Below the pieces are notes generated by a model. It worked only from the letters and a program-made list of their open reading frames with translations, was not told the origin of the DNA and ran no database searches. 64,000 nucleotides of DNA from Rhynochetos jubatus (taxonomy: Eukaryota > Chordata > Aves > Eurypygiformes > Rhynochetidae): NCBI GenBank assembly GCA_027574665.1, contig CM050666.1:2852001-2916000 (forward strand), given 5' to 3'. Positions 25,789 to 37,600 of this stretch are shown piece by piece (position 1 is the stretch's first letter; each line of letters opens with the position of its first letter). Position numbers and translations under genes: made by a program.

Positions 25789-28700
25789 GCCACCTTCCGC
25801 CCAGCTTTAGCTCATGTACTGGCTATAGATTCTTCTCTTCTTTCCTTTTTATATTCTTCCTAGGGGATTTTCAATTGTTTGCCCCAAAACTATTTTCATC
25901 CTATTCTTCGTGTGCTAAGGAATAGGAACAGCATGCTGCTATCAGCTCCCTAGCACCTGTGGTGATGTGGTTAGCTTGTGGCCCAGCTAAAAAGCGCATA
26001 GAGCATTGGGACTGCTGCTGTGAATGGCCGCTCCTGAGGCTGCAGAGCGCAAGGTTACTACTTAATAGAAAGTTTGAAAACATGTATGCAGAGAAGGAAT
26101 GCTCATCTTCAGGGAGGCATTTTCTAGTTTCCACTGCCACGTCTTCTCTATCATAGGCTTCCCCGCATTAGGTACAGTCCTGAATGCAGTACACATCAGT
26201 ACTCAAATGCATGATGGAGTAAGAGATCAACATCCACACTGACTATGTCCCCTTCCCTCAGCACAAATAGTGTCCTACACAGGAGCATCCTGAAAATGCC
26301 TTATTCCATCTTCCCTTCCACCTGTGCTTCTATGAGTGAAGAATAAAATTCGCAAGAGTCCAAAGCATCAGAAAGGTTCTGCCGACATCTGTCACCGCAC
26401 TGACTCGTACATCAGTGGCAGGTAGTCTGCTGTGGAAGCCTTTCCAGACAGGCATACTAGTTTCCTTCATCTTCCCACACAGAAGAAGCATTAATCTGTT
26501 TTTAAAAGTTTAAGCTGATTATCTTTGCATGCTAGTTAAAAGATTACTTCTTACACTCTACAAAAATTAAATGCAGAAGCAACAGGCCAAAGCTACAACG
26601 AACATCTCAAACTGTAAGCAAAGCTTGAGATGGCAAAAAAATGCAGCATGCAAGGCAGGAGAAGCACTTCTGAGACTGGCTCTCTAAAAGCCACAAACGT
26701 AAAGAGAAATTTGACCTTGCATTAAGAAAGGTCCATTTTTCCATAACTGATGTAAAGAATAAAAGTCCTTTAGGTAGGGTTATAGTATTCATTATTCCAA
26801 GAATTTATTTTAGGAAAGAATGTTTCCAAATAAGAGATTATATATCAATAATCTCCTTCACTGATCTTGAAACCAAATTCTGAAGAAAATGCCACTTCTC
26901 TCTAGGATTTCAGGTTTTCTTTTAATTCCTTTTTCATTTGGATAAAACCCTGAGATCCCAATGCTCCCATTGTTCATACAGAAGCCAGGACACAATTTAC
27001 CCACTGGAGATCTTCTGATGAACCACTGGAAGTTTAAAGCTCAAATTAATAACCTATCATTTTCTTTTTATTTCTATTACTCCATATTCCTCAATTTTAT
27101 GTGCATGACAGACAAGCAACATCTACCAAGAAGGACCAACAAGCTACCTAGGAGTCAGAACTGTGGAGAGATCTGCAAGGATGGGATCTGAGTCTTGTAG
27201 TCATGGATGAAAGTCGACAGGCCAGAGAATACTGACCAGGGCCTGCACTGGAAGCCCAATAGACATGTACATTCTGAGCTAGACAGGCGACCAAGTGTGC
27301 TGGGAAGGGGAGTTATGTCAAAAGGGAACCAAAGAGCCCTGAAAAGTAGGGCAATATTAAATTGAAGTTATGAACCAGAAAAAGCAAGCGAGCAAGACTG
27401 AGACCAGGCAGCAAAAGTTTCCACATGAAATGGCAGAACAGAGTAAGAAGGGAATAATTTGCTCCTCATACTTCCCATTCCTCCACTAAGGCCCTTGCAG
27501 CCCATTTGCCATGAGTCACACTCCCTCCCCTTTTTCTTCCTTTCTAGAAGAAAGGCAACAAACAAATAGGGATAAGAGGCAGACAGAATCTCAAAGCTTT
27601 TATTCATCCTTCCAAAACACCTATTCATCCCCATTCCCTCGTAACATTTTGCTCTGACCTTTGTTACCTGGATGAGCACTGGCAAGAGGCAGCTGCTGCT
27701 CCAGGAGAGCTGCATCACACAATTCCCTTCAAGACCAGCAGCTGACAGTATGTATTTTATTGACAGTCAATGTAACGCCAGAGTTCCACAAGTAATTAAA
27801 AAAAGTTTTGAAAACAGCAAGAACCAAGAAGGAAATTTGATTTGAAGCCTCCTTTGGAGTTTCAGGTTATACTGCCATGAGATTTCCCCACCCCCATCAT
27901 ACTACTTTAGGACAACATACACAGTTACAGCTATTAGCTCATAAGTGTGTACGCTGACCTCATTTTCACCACACTTCATCTGGCACAGAGCTTTTAAAAC
28001 CTCTTTTAACAAACACCACTCAATGCTTTTGTCATAAGACAACTTGATTAAAATACGAAGTACCTGCTCGACATAAACATTGATTTCTCAAAGCATTAAG
28101 TGGGCTCAGTTACTGTAAGGTGTCTGCAACAGGAAACTGCCTGCACAGAGGCTCACTGATCAGCTACCCAGCCAGGAGCAGGCAGGACATGGGTGTTCTG
28201 TTATCAAAACAAGACACCACTTTCTTTTATTGCACACCTTGCACAATGCAATTAGGGACTACAGTTTTAATCCATTAATTCTTAAATTGCATTGAAAAAA
28301 CCTGTTCTGTGAGGACAGCCATTTGGGCAAGATGAATACTCACCTTCACCGTCTTCACCTAGGAAGAGGCAGCCATTCGAGCAGCTCAGTGCTCACAGAC
28401 TTAAGCCAGGTGACCTTACACAAGCATGGAAGTTAGTCATGCCAAACGGCCCAACACTAGCACTTGGCAAAACTGGCACACTCCGAACCTGCCTTTTTCT
28501 TAAAGGGACGCTGGAAGTGGTTTTGCTTTAAAACAGGTTACACTTGCATTCCCTGAAACACGGTGAGCGCTCAGGGTACTGCTCCCCACACTCCTCCCCA
28601 ACAAAATGCTCCTTCCTTTTCTTACATCAGCTCTGACAATTCAGATCCCTCATGGCATAATCCAACTCCTAGATGCACACAAAACTAGCCCAGAAAGAAG

Positions 28701-31485
28701 GCGGGTCATGGAACCACTGCTCTGCAGTGCTGTGTATGTTTGATTCCAGAGCAGACGCTGATAAAGAGGAGAGCTTGAAAGCAACTGCATGATATTTATA
28801 ATTTACAGAATCAGGCAGCTTGAGAATCACTTCACCTGCAGAATTGACATTTTCTTTACAGAACTAGTCAATTAGCTTGCTCAACTCTTAAGCTACTTAT
28901 ATATTTACTTCTCAAAGCATTAAGCAGGTGAAGTTTAAACAGCAGGGTTTACAGTCCAAGTACCAATTACCCTCAGACAGGCCTGACCTGCATCAGAGCC
29001 ATTAAGCACACAGCAGCACCCTGCGCCCACAGCACTGCAGCAGCCTGTAGGTAGACTACACAGCCATGGTATTCCTGCCAGCAGCCGTGAACTCCGGGAT
29101 GAAAAGATAGTCTCTTCCAGCCAACCATGGCAGGTGATAAGTGTAACAGCAATAGTACTACTGTTTACAGTATAAATTAGTGAGTTAAGACAAGCATTGA
29201 GTTCTGGTATTTCTTTATTCATACCTGCAAAACAATCCTGGTAACAGCTGATTCAAGTAATCATACTGAGAGAGCTGGCCTGGGTAGAGAGCCAGCTTTA
29301 GTCACAAAAGACCCCTTTTTATAAACTGACCAAAGTTGCACATCCCAGGAGGTAAATCAAGGATTATAAACACCTGTTTTCTAGAGAGCAGTTCAAGTAC
29401 TTGTTTGGGCATCATCCACAAGACAGCCAAGACAACAACACTGTTCAACCAGCCTCTTAGTGTGTGTAAATACTGCAAGGCAGAAGTCAAATTTTGAAGA
29501 GATAAGGCCATCTGTGCTTGTGGATAAGGAGACCAGCAAGAACTGGGAAACACCAGCAGCTTAAGGCATGTTCTGCTACCTCCTATTTAGACAGGAAGTT
29601 CCAGTCTAAACCCAGACACACGATTTTACCAGCACAGGTTACTGCTTGCCTTACATTTGAGCAGCTAACCTCTTCCAGACCAGAACAAGCAGGTTACTTC
29701 ATCAATCCATTTCCAACTTCAACTTCTCCAAACTTTCAGCAGTGTGCTCTGCTACTACTCAGTTTTTCTACAGAGGGAGAGAAGGCTCACACTAGCATTG
29801 CCCTTCAAGGCACAGGAGGGAAGAGTCCAGGCTACCTACATGGGGAGGCATACACAGAACTGATGACTTGCCCAGTTAAGGCAGCTTCCTGTATTTCCAC
29901 CACAAGGGATAAACAGGTTTGGCTGATCCACCAGCACTTTGTTTCCAAGAAACTCGCTGCTTGATGTCCTCTCTTTGGTCAGCTGATTCAGTTCACTAAA
30001 ATTAGGAAGTAAAAACAGGAAGAACAAATACCTTTTCTCCTATAGTTAATATTTTGAAGATAGTGAAGTTAAAGACAGTTGTTTATTCCCATCTTTTTCC
30101 ATGCATGGAAAGTCATAGTTACTTCCAGAAGCAGGAAGCATAACTGGCAATAGTATTTTCCATCTGCAAGTTGCACCTAAATAAGACATGGAGATGGGAT
30201 GCCTCCAACTAAAAGGCAAGCAGAGAAAGTCTTTAAAAGGGTCCTATACACATACAGAAAAAGGGACACCAAGCCATGTGCATACTGAACTGCAGTGAGG
30301 AGCTCTGAACAGCCAGGACTGCATCTCACTTGGGAGCCTAATCAAACACCAAGGATTTACACAGCATTTGTACATGGCTTTCCAATGTGGGAGGCAGGAG
30401 GCACAGCAAGGTGTCCTGCATCTCTTAAGATCACCTACAAAAATTTGAAGCTAGCCTGTGTTTGTTTCCAGAACTAGTTCTGGAGATCAATTACAGACAT
30501 CATGAGTATCTAGTATTAAGCACAGAGGTGTTCAATAGGCTAGCTAATTTTGTTATACCACAAAGTTCATCCCTCTAAAGGCACAACAGTGGTAGTTTAC
30601 AACCAGTTGGCTCTATGACGTAAACTTTTTTAAAGCTTATAAACGTTAAGTCCACTAGCCCTCCAGCTACTAAATTAAGGTAGTATGGTATGCACCCACC
30701 TTGCTCCAATCCTGAACATGCCAGCGGCAAGAACAATTCCAATTTCTAAAGTCATGTTTCCATACTACCCAGGGAGGCAGAGTTCAGTCATTGTAACATC
30801 TTAAAATCTTCTCTATGTAACAGCTTCCGTAACAGTGAAAGCTTGTCAGCATGCACTGAGTTGCACAGACATTCAGAGCCAGGAAAGAGTTTACTTAAAT
30901 TAACAGAATATGCTTAATCTAAAAAACTAAACAGCACAAAGAAAAAGTCAAATATGTTCAGGCATTTCAGGGAGGTACCAAAAAAGGTTTTATCATTGAT
31001 TTTAAGACACATTTATATCAAAACAGAGTTCCAGTTAAAGCTGAAATTAAGTTCTGCAATAGACTGCAACTCTGCCAGTTGAACAAGGATTGACACAACT
31101 CCAGTTAATATTAACCAGCCAGACAGTCTCTCCCCTTCCCCCTCCCATATTTAAAGTTAAAAATCCATTGACCTACATCTTCAAGCTTCCTTATGAGGAT
31201 ACCAGCAGGTATTTGCCTTGCATGGAAAAAAGAATCATTGCTATATGGTAACTACATCTCATTTGAAACCACGATGTCAATGGCAAGATCAACAAGCAGG
31301 ACTGACTTTCTCTAGGGAATGAAGATTTAAGTCTGGATTTCCTACCTGCCCACTTAAACCAACCCACACTAAGTTATGTGTACTTGAGAGTAGCATTTAC
31401 CAAAAAGAGGTATTACTCCAATATCCTATTTTATACTAAAGAACCTCTAAAAGAGCATGAAGAATTAATACTGCAAGGCAGTAAC

Positions 31486-31608
31486 AAGTGTCTGTATACA
31501 GGCAAAGGCATTCCTACAGCAATTCAACACTGGATTCGAAGGTTGCTGTAGATTGTTTCTAGTGTTGAATTGCTGTAGGAATGCCTTTGCCTGTATACAC
31601 AGACACTT
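31486..31608. repeat. Long inverted repeat (hairpin)
   Basis: The left arm 31486-31531 (46 nt) and right arm 31561-31608 (48 nt) are reverse complements apart from one extra GT dinucleotide in the right arm; the spacer is 29 nt. The arm begins AAGTGTCTGTATACAGG. The spacer itself repeats TTGCTGTAG, which is also in the arms. The near-perfect match implies a recent origin or a structural constraint. The right arm starts two bases inside the intron after the proposed donor at 31610. Confidence 0.95.
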
Positions 31609-31610
31609 AC

Positions 31611-31700
31611 CTCCTGGTGAACTCTAATGGGACTATCCAGAACACACTTTTCCCCAAAATTTGGTTTAGCATGGATTAATGCAAGCCAGGCAAACACTGA
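31611..31700 (-). other. Candidate upstream (5') exon of MTMR3
   Basis: On the minus strand a 90-nt segment is bounded by an acceptor-like ggttttcag and a strong donor reading CAGGAG then GTAAGT. It is exactly 30 codons in the same phase as the 75-nt start exon and has no stop in that frame (it begins SVFAWLALIHAKPNFGEKCV). It could be an alternative 5' UTR exon or a coding exon of an extended isoform. The polypyrimidine tract is weak and purine-interrupted. No homology was recognised, so a chance pairing of splice-like sites is quite possible. A long inverted repeat begins two bases inside the downstream intron. Confidence 0.35.
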
Positions 31701-33670
31701 CTGAAAACCTCTCACTTATTTTCCCTAGAGAAACTCATTTATATTTGTCAATGTAACAACCCCAGAGAAGGAAGAACACTAACAATACAAATAACAAGTC
31801 ATTTAAGTGTTTCCCCCTTTACAGAACATTCATTCCTTCCTTGTGTGACTCAAAACAAACCTAGTTTACCCAAAAACTTGATTGTAATTAAGAGATAAAC
31901 CATCATTTGAAAGAAACGAGAAGTGTGGGCTCTTAGGCAAGTTACCTGAAAAATGCACCCACATCTTCCCCACACACCTTTAGAAGAAGCGTGGTTCAAC
32001 AGCTCATCCTATTAATGATGCACAGGGTAATATCATTTTAAATATGTAATATCTGGGATTAAGCCAAGACATGTATTTCAGTATGCAGGAAACTTACCCA
32101 CTTTATTTTGCAGCTGAACTATTATCAGTCAGCAACTTAACCTTCCTTTAAAGAAATATAAAAAATATTTATAACCATCCTCAAAATAAATTTAGCATGT
32201 CCCCTTCCAGTGGTATGTTACAAAGACATGCAAGAACATGTCATATTAGTCCACAAGCTTGCTTAGATATGAAAATAGCATATTTACATTTGTAATACTC
32301 CAATTCTTACCTGTGATTTGCAGATATCAAGCTATTCTCCTGCACAGTAGCAGCATTTCAAGTAAAGAATTCAGTAAAATCAACTAAATTAAACTATTGC
32401 ACTTCTTTATCTTTCAATTTGAAGTACTCTCTGGAAACCAACTTAGTGGCAAAACCAAGTCCGTACTTACTGAACGCGAACTCAGGTGTCTTAAGCCCCT
32501 GAGGATAAAATACTTGAGTTGGATTTGCTTAGGTACAAAGAATAAATCAGGCAAGTTTGGGAAAAAAAGTGGATACAACATGAATAAGTAGCAATAAGAG
32601 GTTTAGTACTTGAGCTTTGGGTCCTAATTTGCTGCTTTGCTCCTGGTGAAATTAAATGGCAAAGAGACATGACCTCACCTGACAATGTATTGTTTCCTGA
32701 TGCACAAGCAGGCTGAAGCTGCTGACAAGGTTATGAACACAATACTGAAACTGTTACTCAGGTACTCAAAGATCTCCTTAAAGATCTTATGAGGTGTCAA
32801 CCTTGGTCAAAGTCCAAATCAAAAAAGGGCAGGAATTTCTCTCCTTCCCATAACCATAAAAAGAGCAGCCTGTGGTGAAGCTTGCCATCAGGTCCAAGAG
32901 GGCTGAACGTCACACAAAGCATTTCTCCTGTACTCCAACACTAGAGATTCATGCTGTAAACAGTCACAGAACAAGATTTGATATCCAGTTACAAACAAAG
33001 TAGATCTTACTTCTGTCCCTTTAAGTCCAAATGGGAAGGTATAAAGAACCAGAATAGATACACATGAAAAAAATCAGAACAGTGAGTTGAATGGGACCAG
33101 CAAACATCAGTTACTCCAAGCCCCTATGTGAAACAGATCCAATTAGATCAAGTCACTCAGACTTGACCAGCCAAGGCTTGAATATCTCCAAGCATATTGT
33201 TTCTAGACAACCTGTTCCCATATTAAGGTTGGAATCTTTAACTTCAAAAAAACACTCAAAAGTAAAGGAAGTTTTCACACTGAGCAAAACCAGGGAAAAC
33301 AACAAGGATAAGAACATTCAGAATATTTGTCTACCTCACTCATACCGTAAGCCTTTATTTCAAGAGGTTATGCAGTTGGTGTAACAAGCTTACATGTTGA
33401 GAAACTCAGAAGGAAATGCTCAGCTGAGATGAAAAAGCATTTGCAGTTTGGATAAAGAACAGCTTGCTGTAGGACCCACCTCAGTATTGAGGCCTTACGT
33501 TTCTGGAAGAGCTTGCACTGTTCTGTACATCCAGATTCAAATGCCAAAAGTGGCCAAACACCCTTCCCAGAAAGGTTACACTTTTACACAGGAAAGTTAC
33601 TTGGCAAGCTTAAATTAATCTCTCAACCAAGTATAAGGACCCAAGGTATGTATGTTTTAAGTGCCACATC

Positions 33671-33690
33671 TGTGATAGCTTGTGATAGCT
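33671..33690. repeat. 10-bp tandem duplication
   Basis: TGTGATAGCT is present twice in tandem in the MTMR3 first intron. About 170 bases to the right lies another small structure: an 8+8 inverted repeat ACCTGTTC-GAA-GAACAGGT at 33858-33876, followed by a tandem TAAGAAACAG duplication. Confidence 0.8.
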
Positions 33691-36649
33691 TGGAAACCCA
33701 ACATCTGTGTCAGCTTCAGGTCCAGCTGACAGAACTGCTTTGAAAGTCTTTCCCTGACAGTAGAGGCTTCCAGAACAACCAGCACTTACAGCCAAACTGT
33801 GTTCAGTCTGAACAACCTCAAGCTTGACGTGAAGATGGTTTTTTTCCAGTTACCATTACCTGTTCGAAGAACAGGTAAGAAACAGTAAGAAACAGCCTGT
33901 TCTGTTATTTTACTCCTTTACATCCAACAGCTCAAGAAGTCAGGGCACAGGTGTGTAAATGCTAGTGTAAGGGAAAAACCTTGACAAGGCAAGCATGCTT
34001 TGGTGATGGATGTTCGGATCAGGAGTTGAGGTTGTTACAAATAGTTGCACAATATAGTAAACAAGGGAGGCAAAGCCAACAGCCCAAGACCCACATATTC
34101 TTGACACAGCAGATATTTTCACTACTCACACATGCCATGGGAATCAACTGGTAATTGCACCTTAAAAAGTCTTTTTATATAAAGCATGGAGTGAAGATTT
34201 TACCCATGAGAAAATCCCAGCACCATGATCACCTGTGAAGCTTTACTTCGGCTTCTCTTGGAATACGTGTGATTCCCAATTCCCTTCTCCATCCTTTCCT
34301 TCCCATAAACCCCCATCCTCACTCAGTGAACCAGGTGGACAATACTCCCTGAACCTGGAACTGTTCAATTTTTCATTTTTAAACCTTACAGTGTGGAGTT
34401 CCAAATCAAGCCAATCTTTTCTGTGCTGCTCATTTTATAGCACCTCTTCCACTGAAGATCCACAGGGCTTACCACAGTTTTCAGTCCCATATGCTGAAGT
34501 GGTAGTAATGTATTTTTAAAAGGTTGAAACACTAAGTATAGTAAGAGTTCATGACATCAGAAGGATCTCCTAGTTTTGGAACCTGGAACAGATGTCTAAA
34601 GTCTAATTCAAACACACACGATTTTTATATTCTGTATTTGGGAAAATACACCTCTCCCAGCTGGGGGTCTGAGCTGCAGAGGCCTGCACTCAGGCCAAGA
34701 GTCATTACTTAACCCCACAGCTCTACACACACCCACAGAAGTTTCCAGTGACATGCTAGCCAGCACCACAATCCACAACAGGGCAGGGACACATCCAGCT
34801 CTCCAGGATGGCAGACACCTGACTCACCAGACCACCACCTAGAACTTCTTCCCAGATAAAATCATTATTCCCTCACCCCACACTTCTACAAATACCAGGT
34901 AATTCAAGATCCTATTGGGCCACCTGGAAGTTAGATTTCTCCAAGTTTCCAAGGCTATTGCAGCTTCACCTTAATATGATCTATTACCACCTGTGGTGAC
35001 AAACTACTGATGCCCCAGCACTCACAGAAAGTCAGAAGACCAGACAGTTTGTTAGGCATTTGGATATCCAACCATCATTCCTCCCACAAACAGCTTAATC
35101 TGATTATATTAGTATATTGGCTCAATTGCACAGCACAGATAAACCTCTTTTGGAAGGGGATGAGCTCCCTGGCAAGCCTTCAGAACAGAACGCACATTTC
35201 GTATGGCAGCTTGATCAACGGCCACAGCCATATCTATCAGGAAGCCCAGGTCACCAGGGACTCACATCACAGCCAAAAGGAGTCAATATACTTAATTCCC
35301 ACAGCCTCCTTTAAAATGGTCCACCCTAAGGCTATGGGTAGAGTTGTTCAGGTTTATTTTAAACCATGTTAGTGAAAATCCCTTCGCAAATTAGGTCTTA
35401 TTTCTCCCCATAAAAGTTTTCTTGCAGAGTAGCATATGGCAGCTGAAGCTGACAAAGCTGCACACACAAGGGGGAAGCAGGCATGACAAACATTTAAGGG
35501 TTATTCAAATTCTACACATGCTCAAGCTACCTTAATGCTAAAACTAGAAAGCCACTGAAGCTCAACAGGCTCTTGTACCAGAATTCTTACACAAATCAGC
35601 AACAGCTGTCCTTCAAGATGCTTTGCTCTCCACATACTTTTATTATTGCAGGTCCCCCAGTTTATTGCTGGACACCCACACCTGCCCTGCAGCACTGGGC
35701 TGAGCATCACCTTCTGTACAGCCAAACAGGAGCAGCCTCCACACTAAGGAAGACCTTCATCTGGCTTCGGGCACTAGTTATTTCTCCAAGTGCTTCAGAA
35801 GCAGGCTATTTTCTTTAAACCATTACAGAAAAAGCCATCACATTGAAGTCTGTGTAATACACCACATGCCGCCTGCCTGAGTGAGGCATTGCTGCATTAG
35901 CTTTAACTCTCATTTATCTTATCAAAAGGATGTCAGAAGTCTTATGCAAGTTCACCTCTAACACACTCCTTATCCTCTTAGGAGCCACTGAATGAAATGT
36001 GAGTTAATGAATAACTCCGTAGGAATTATTTCATTATCCCCATGGTGAAAGAGAGCCATCTAATTCTTGGATATGATGTCAGACTTGAGAACCAGCCAGT
36101 AATACTTACTCAGGCTTCCACTGCTCAATCAACTGCTACACCAGTGGCACTCACAGTGCTTGCAGACTGTCCCAACAGCTCCAGCACAACTGTCAGCTGA
36201 AGCACAGCTACCCTTGCGAGCAGCCTTTGGAAGCACTAAAGCAGCAAGAGTGAAGAGCTAAGCCTGTCATTTTGCTTCCACAGAAGGGAGGGCAGGAGAG
36301 AAAGGTTTTTAGCAGCATACATTTAATGTATAGGCATGGAAATCAATGCAGTAACAGTATGTCAGCTCTTCACATATTCCTCCTCCCCTACCTGCACTTT
36401 CAGAGAGGCTCGACCCCACTTCAAGCTACCAGCTGCCTCTGGCACTGCCTAAGGCAGCCTGTTCATCCACCAGAAACCCAAGACACCCACAGGGAAGTCT
36501 GAACACAGGTATTGCTCCTTCACCAGCCACTGACAGTCCTGTCTCCATCCATTCAGGGCTGCCTCACTTCTGCTTCCACTTACACTTTTCAGTACTGTGC
36601 TGAGGTGATCCTGGCTGGAGCCAGGTATCCATCGAGCCACCCTGTCACT

Positions 36650-37600
36650 GCCCTCTGCAGCTGGGCTGGGGAGAAAATACAATGAAAGGCTCACAGCTTG
36701 AGACAAGGACAGGGAGAGATGGTAACAGCAGTTACTATCACAGGTAAGACACTCAGGTTGGGGGAAAAATTCATTTAAATTATCACCAATCAACATCAGA
36801 GTAAAGAGACCTAAACCCAATCCTAAAACACCCTCCCTCCATCCCCCCTCCCTTTTTCACAGGCTCAGCTTTGCTCCTCATTTCTCTCCCTCCTCTCCCC
36901 AAGTGGCACAGGGGGACAGGGAATAGGGGTTGTGCTCAGTCCACCACACATTGATTCTGCTGCTCCTTCCCCCTCATGGAAAGAATCCTCACACTGTCCT
37001 GGCTCCAGGGTGCTGTCCTTCAGGAGCTGCCTGCTCCAGCCTGGACCCCCCCAGGGTCACAAGTCCAGCAAACCTGCTCCAGTCTGGGCTCCTCTCTCCA
37101 CAGGACCCCAGCTCCTGCCAGAAGCCTGCTCCAGTGTGGGCAGCCCACGGGGTCACAGCCTTCCTCAGGCATCCCCCAGCTCCAGCACGGGGTCCTCCCC
37201 AGGCTGCAGGCAGATCTCACTCCACCATTACCTCCATGGCTGTAGGGCACAACCAGCCTCACCATGGGCTGCACCACAGGCTGCTGGGGAATCTCTGCTC
37301 CAGTGCCTGGAGCACCTCCTCCCCTCCTCACTGACCTTGGGGTCTGCAGAACTGTTCCTCTCACACCTTGCTCCCTCTGCCTGCAAAGTCTCCCCTTTTC
37401 TGGGTTTTTTTCCCCTTTTTTAAATATTTTATCCCAGACTACAATGGCCTTGGCCTTGCCCAGCAGCAGGTCCATCCTGGAGCCAGCTGGCATCAGCTGT
37501 CACACACGGGGGAGGCTTCCAGCAGCTTCTCAAAACCGCACGTGGGCCCCACTACCAAAACCTTACCACACAAGCCCAACACAACTACAGAATTTGATGC
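36650..37600. mobile_element. LTR-type interspersed repeat remnant (avian endogenous retrovirus-like)
   Basis: This stretch is much more G+C-rich than the surrounding intron. It is built of repeated themes such as CTGCTCCAG, TGGGCTCC and CCACGGGGTCACA, and it ends around ACTACCAAAACCTTACCACA. It resembles a dispersed avian LTR-derived family known to me from bird intergenic sequence. No retroviral protein domain is present. The boundaries are approximate and no target-site duplication was verified. Overlapping open frames here (for example 36932-37423 on the plus strand) are compositional and not genes. Confidence 0.55.

Larger units (their letters stand above)
16025..31610. other. MTMR3 5' intron (left part)
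   Basis: Non-coding intron leading to the candidate exon at 31611. It contains the two young CR1 copies, a TG/TA microsatellite, the 14+14 palindrome and the left arm and spacer of the long hairpin. No other exons were recognised. Confidence 0.7.

Noticed and set aside
36930-37493. Overlapping 120-160-codon open frames on both strands
   Set aside because: They fall in the LTR-type repeat, are compositionally biased and have no recognisable retroviral or cellular domain.
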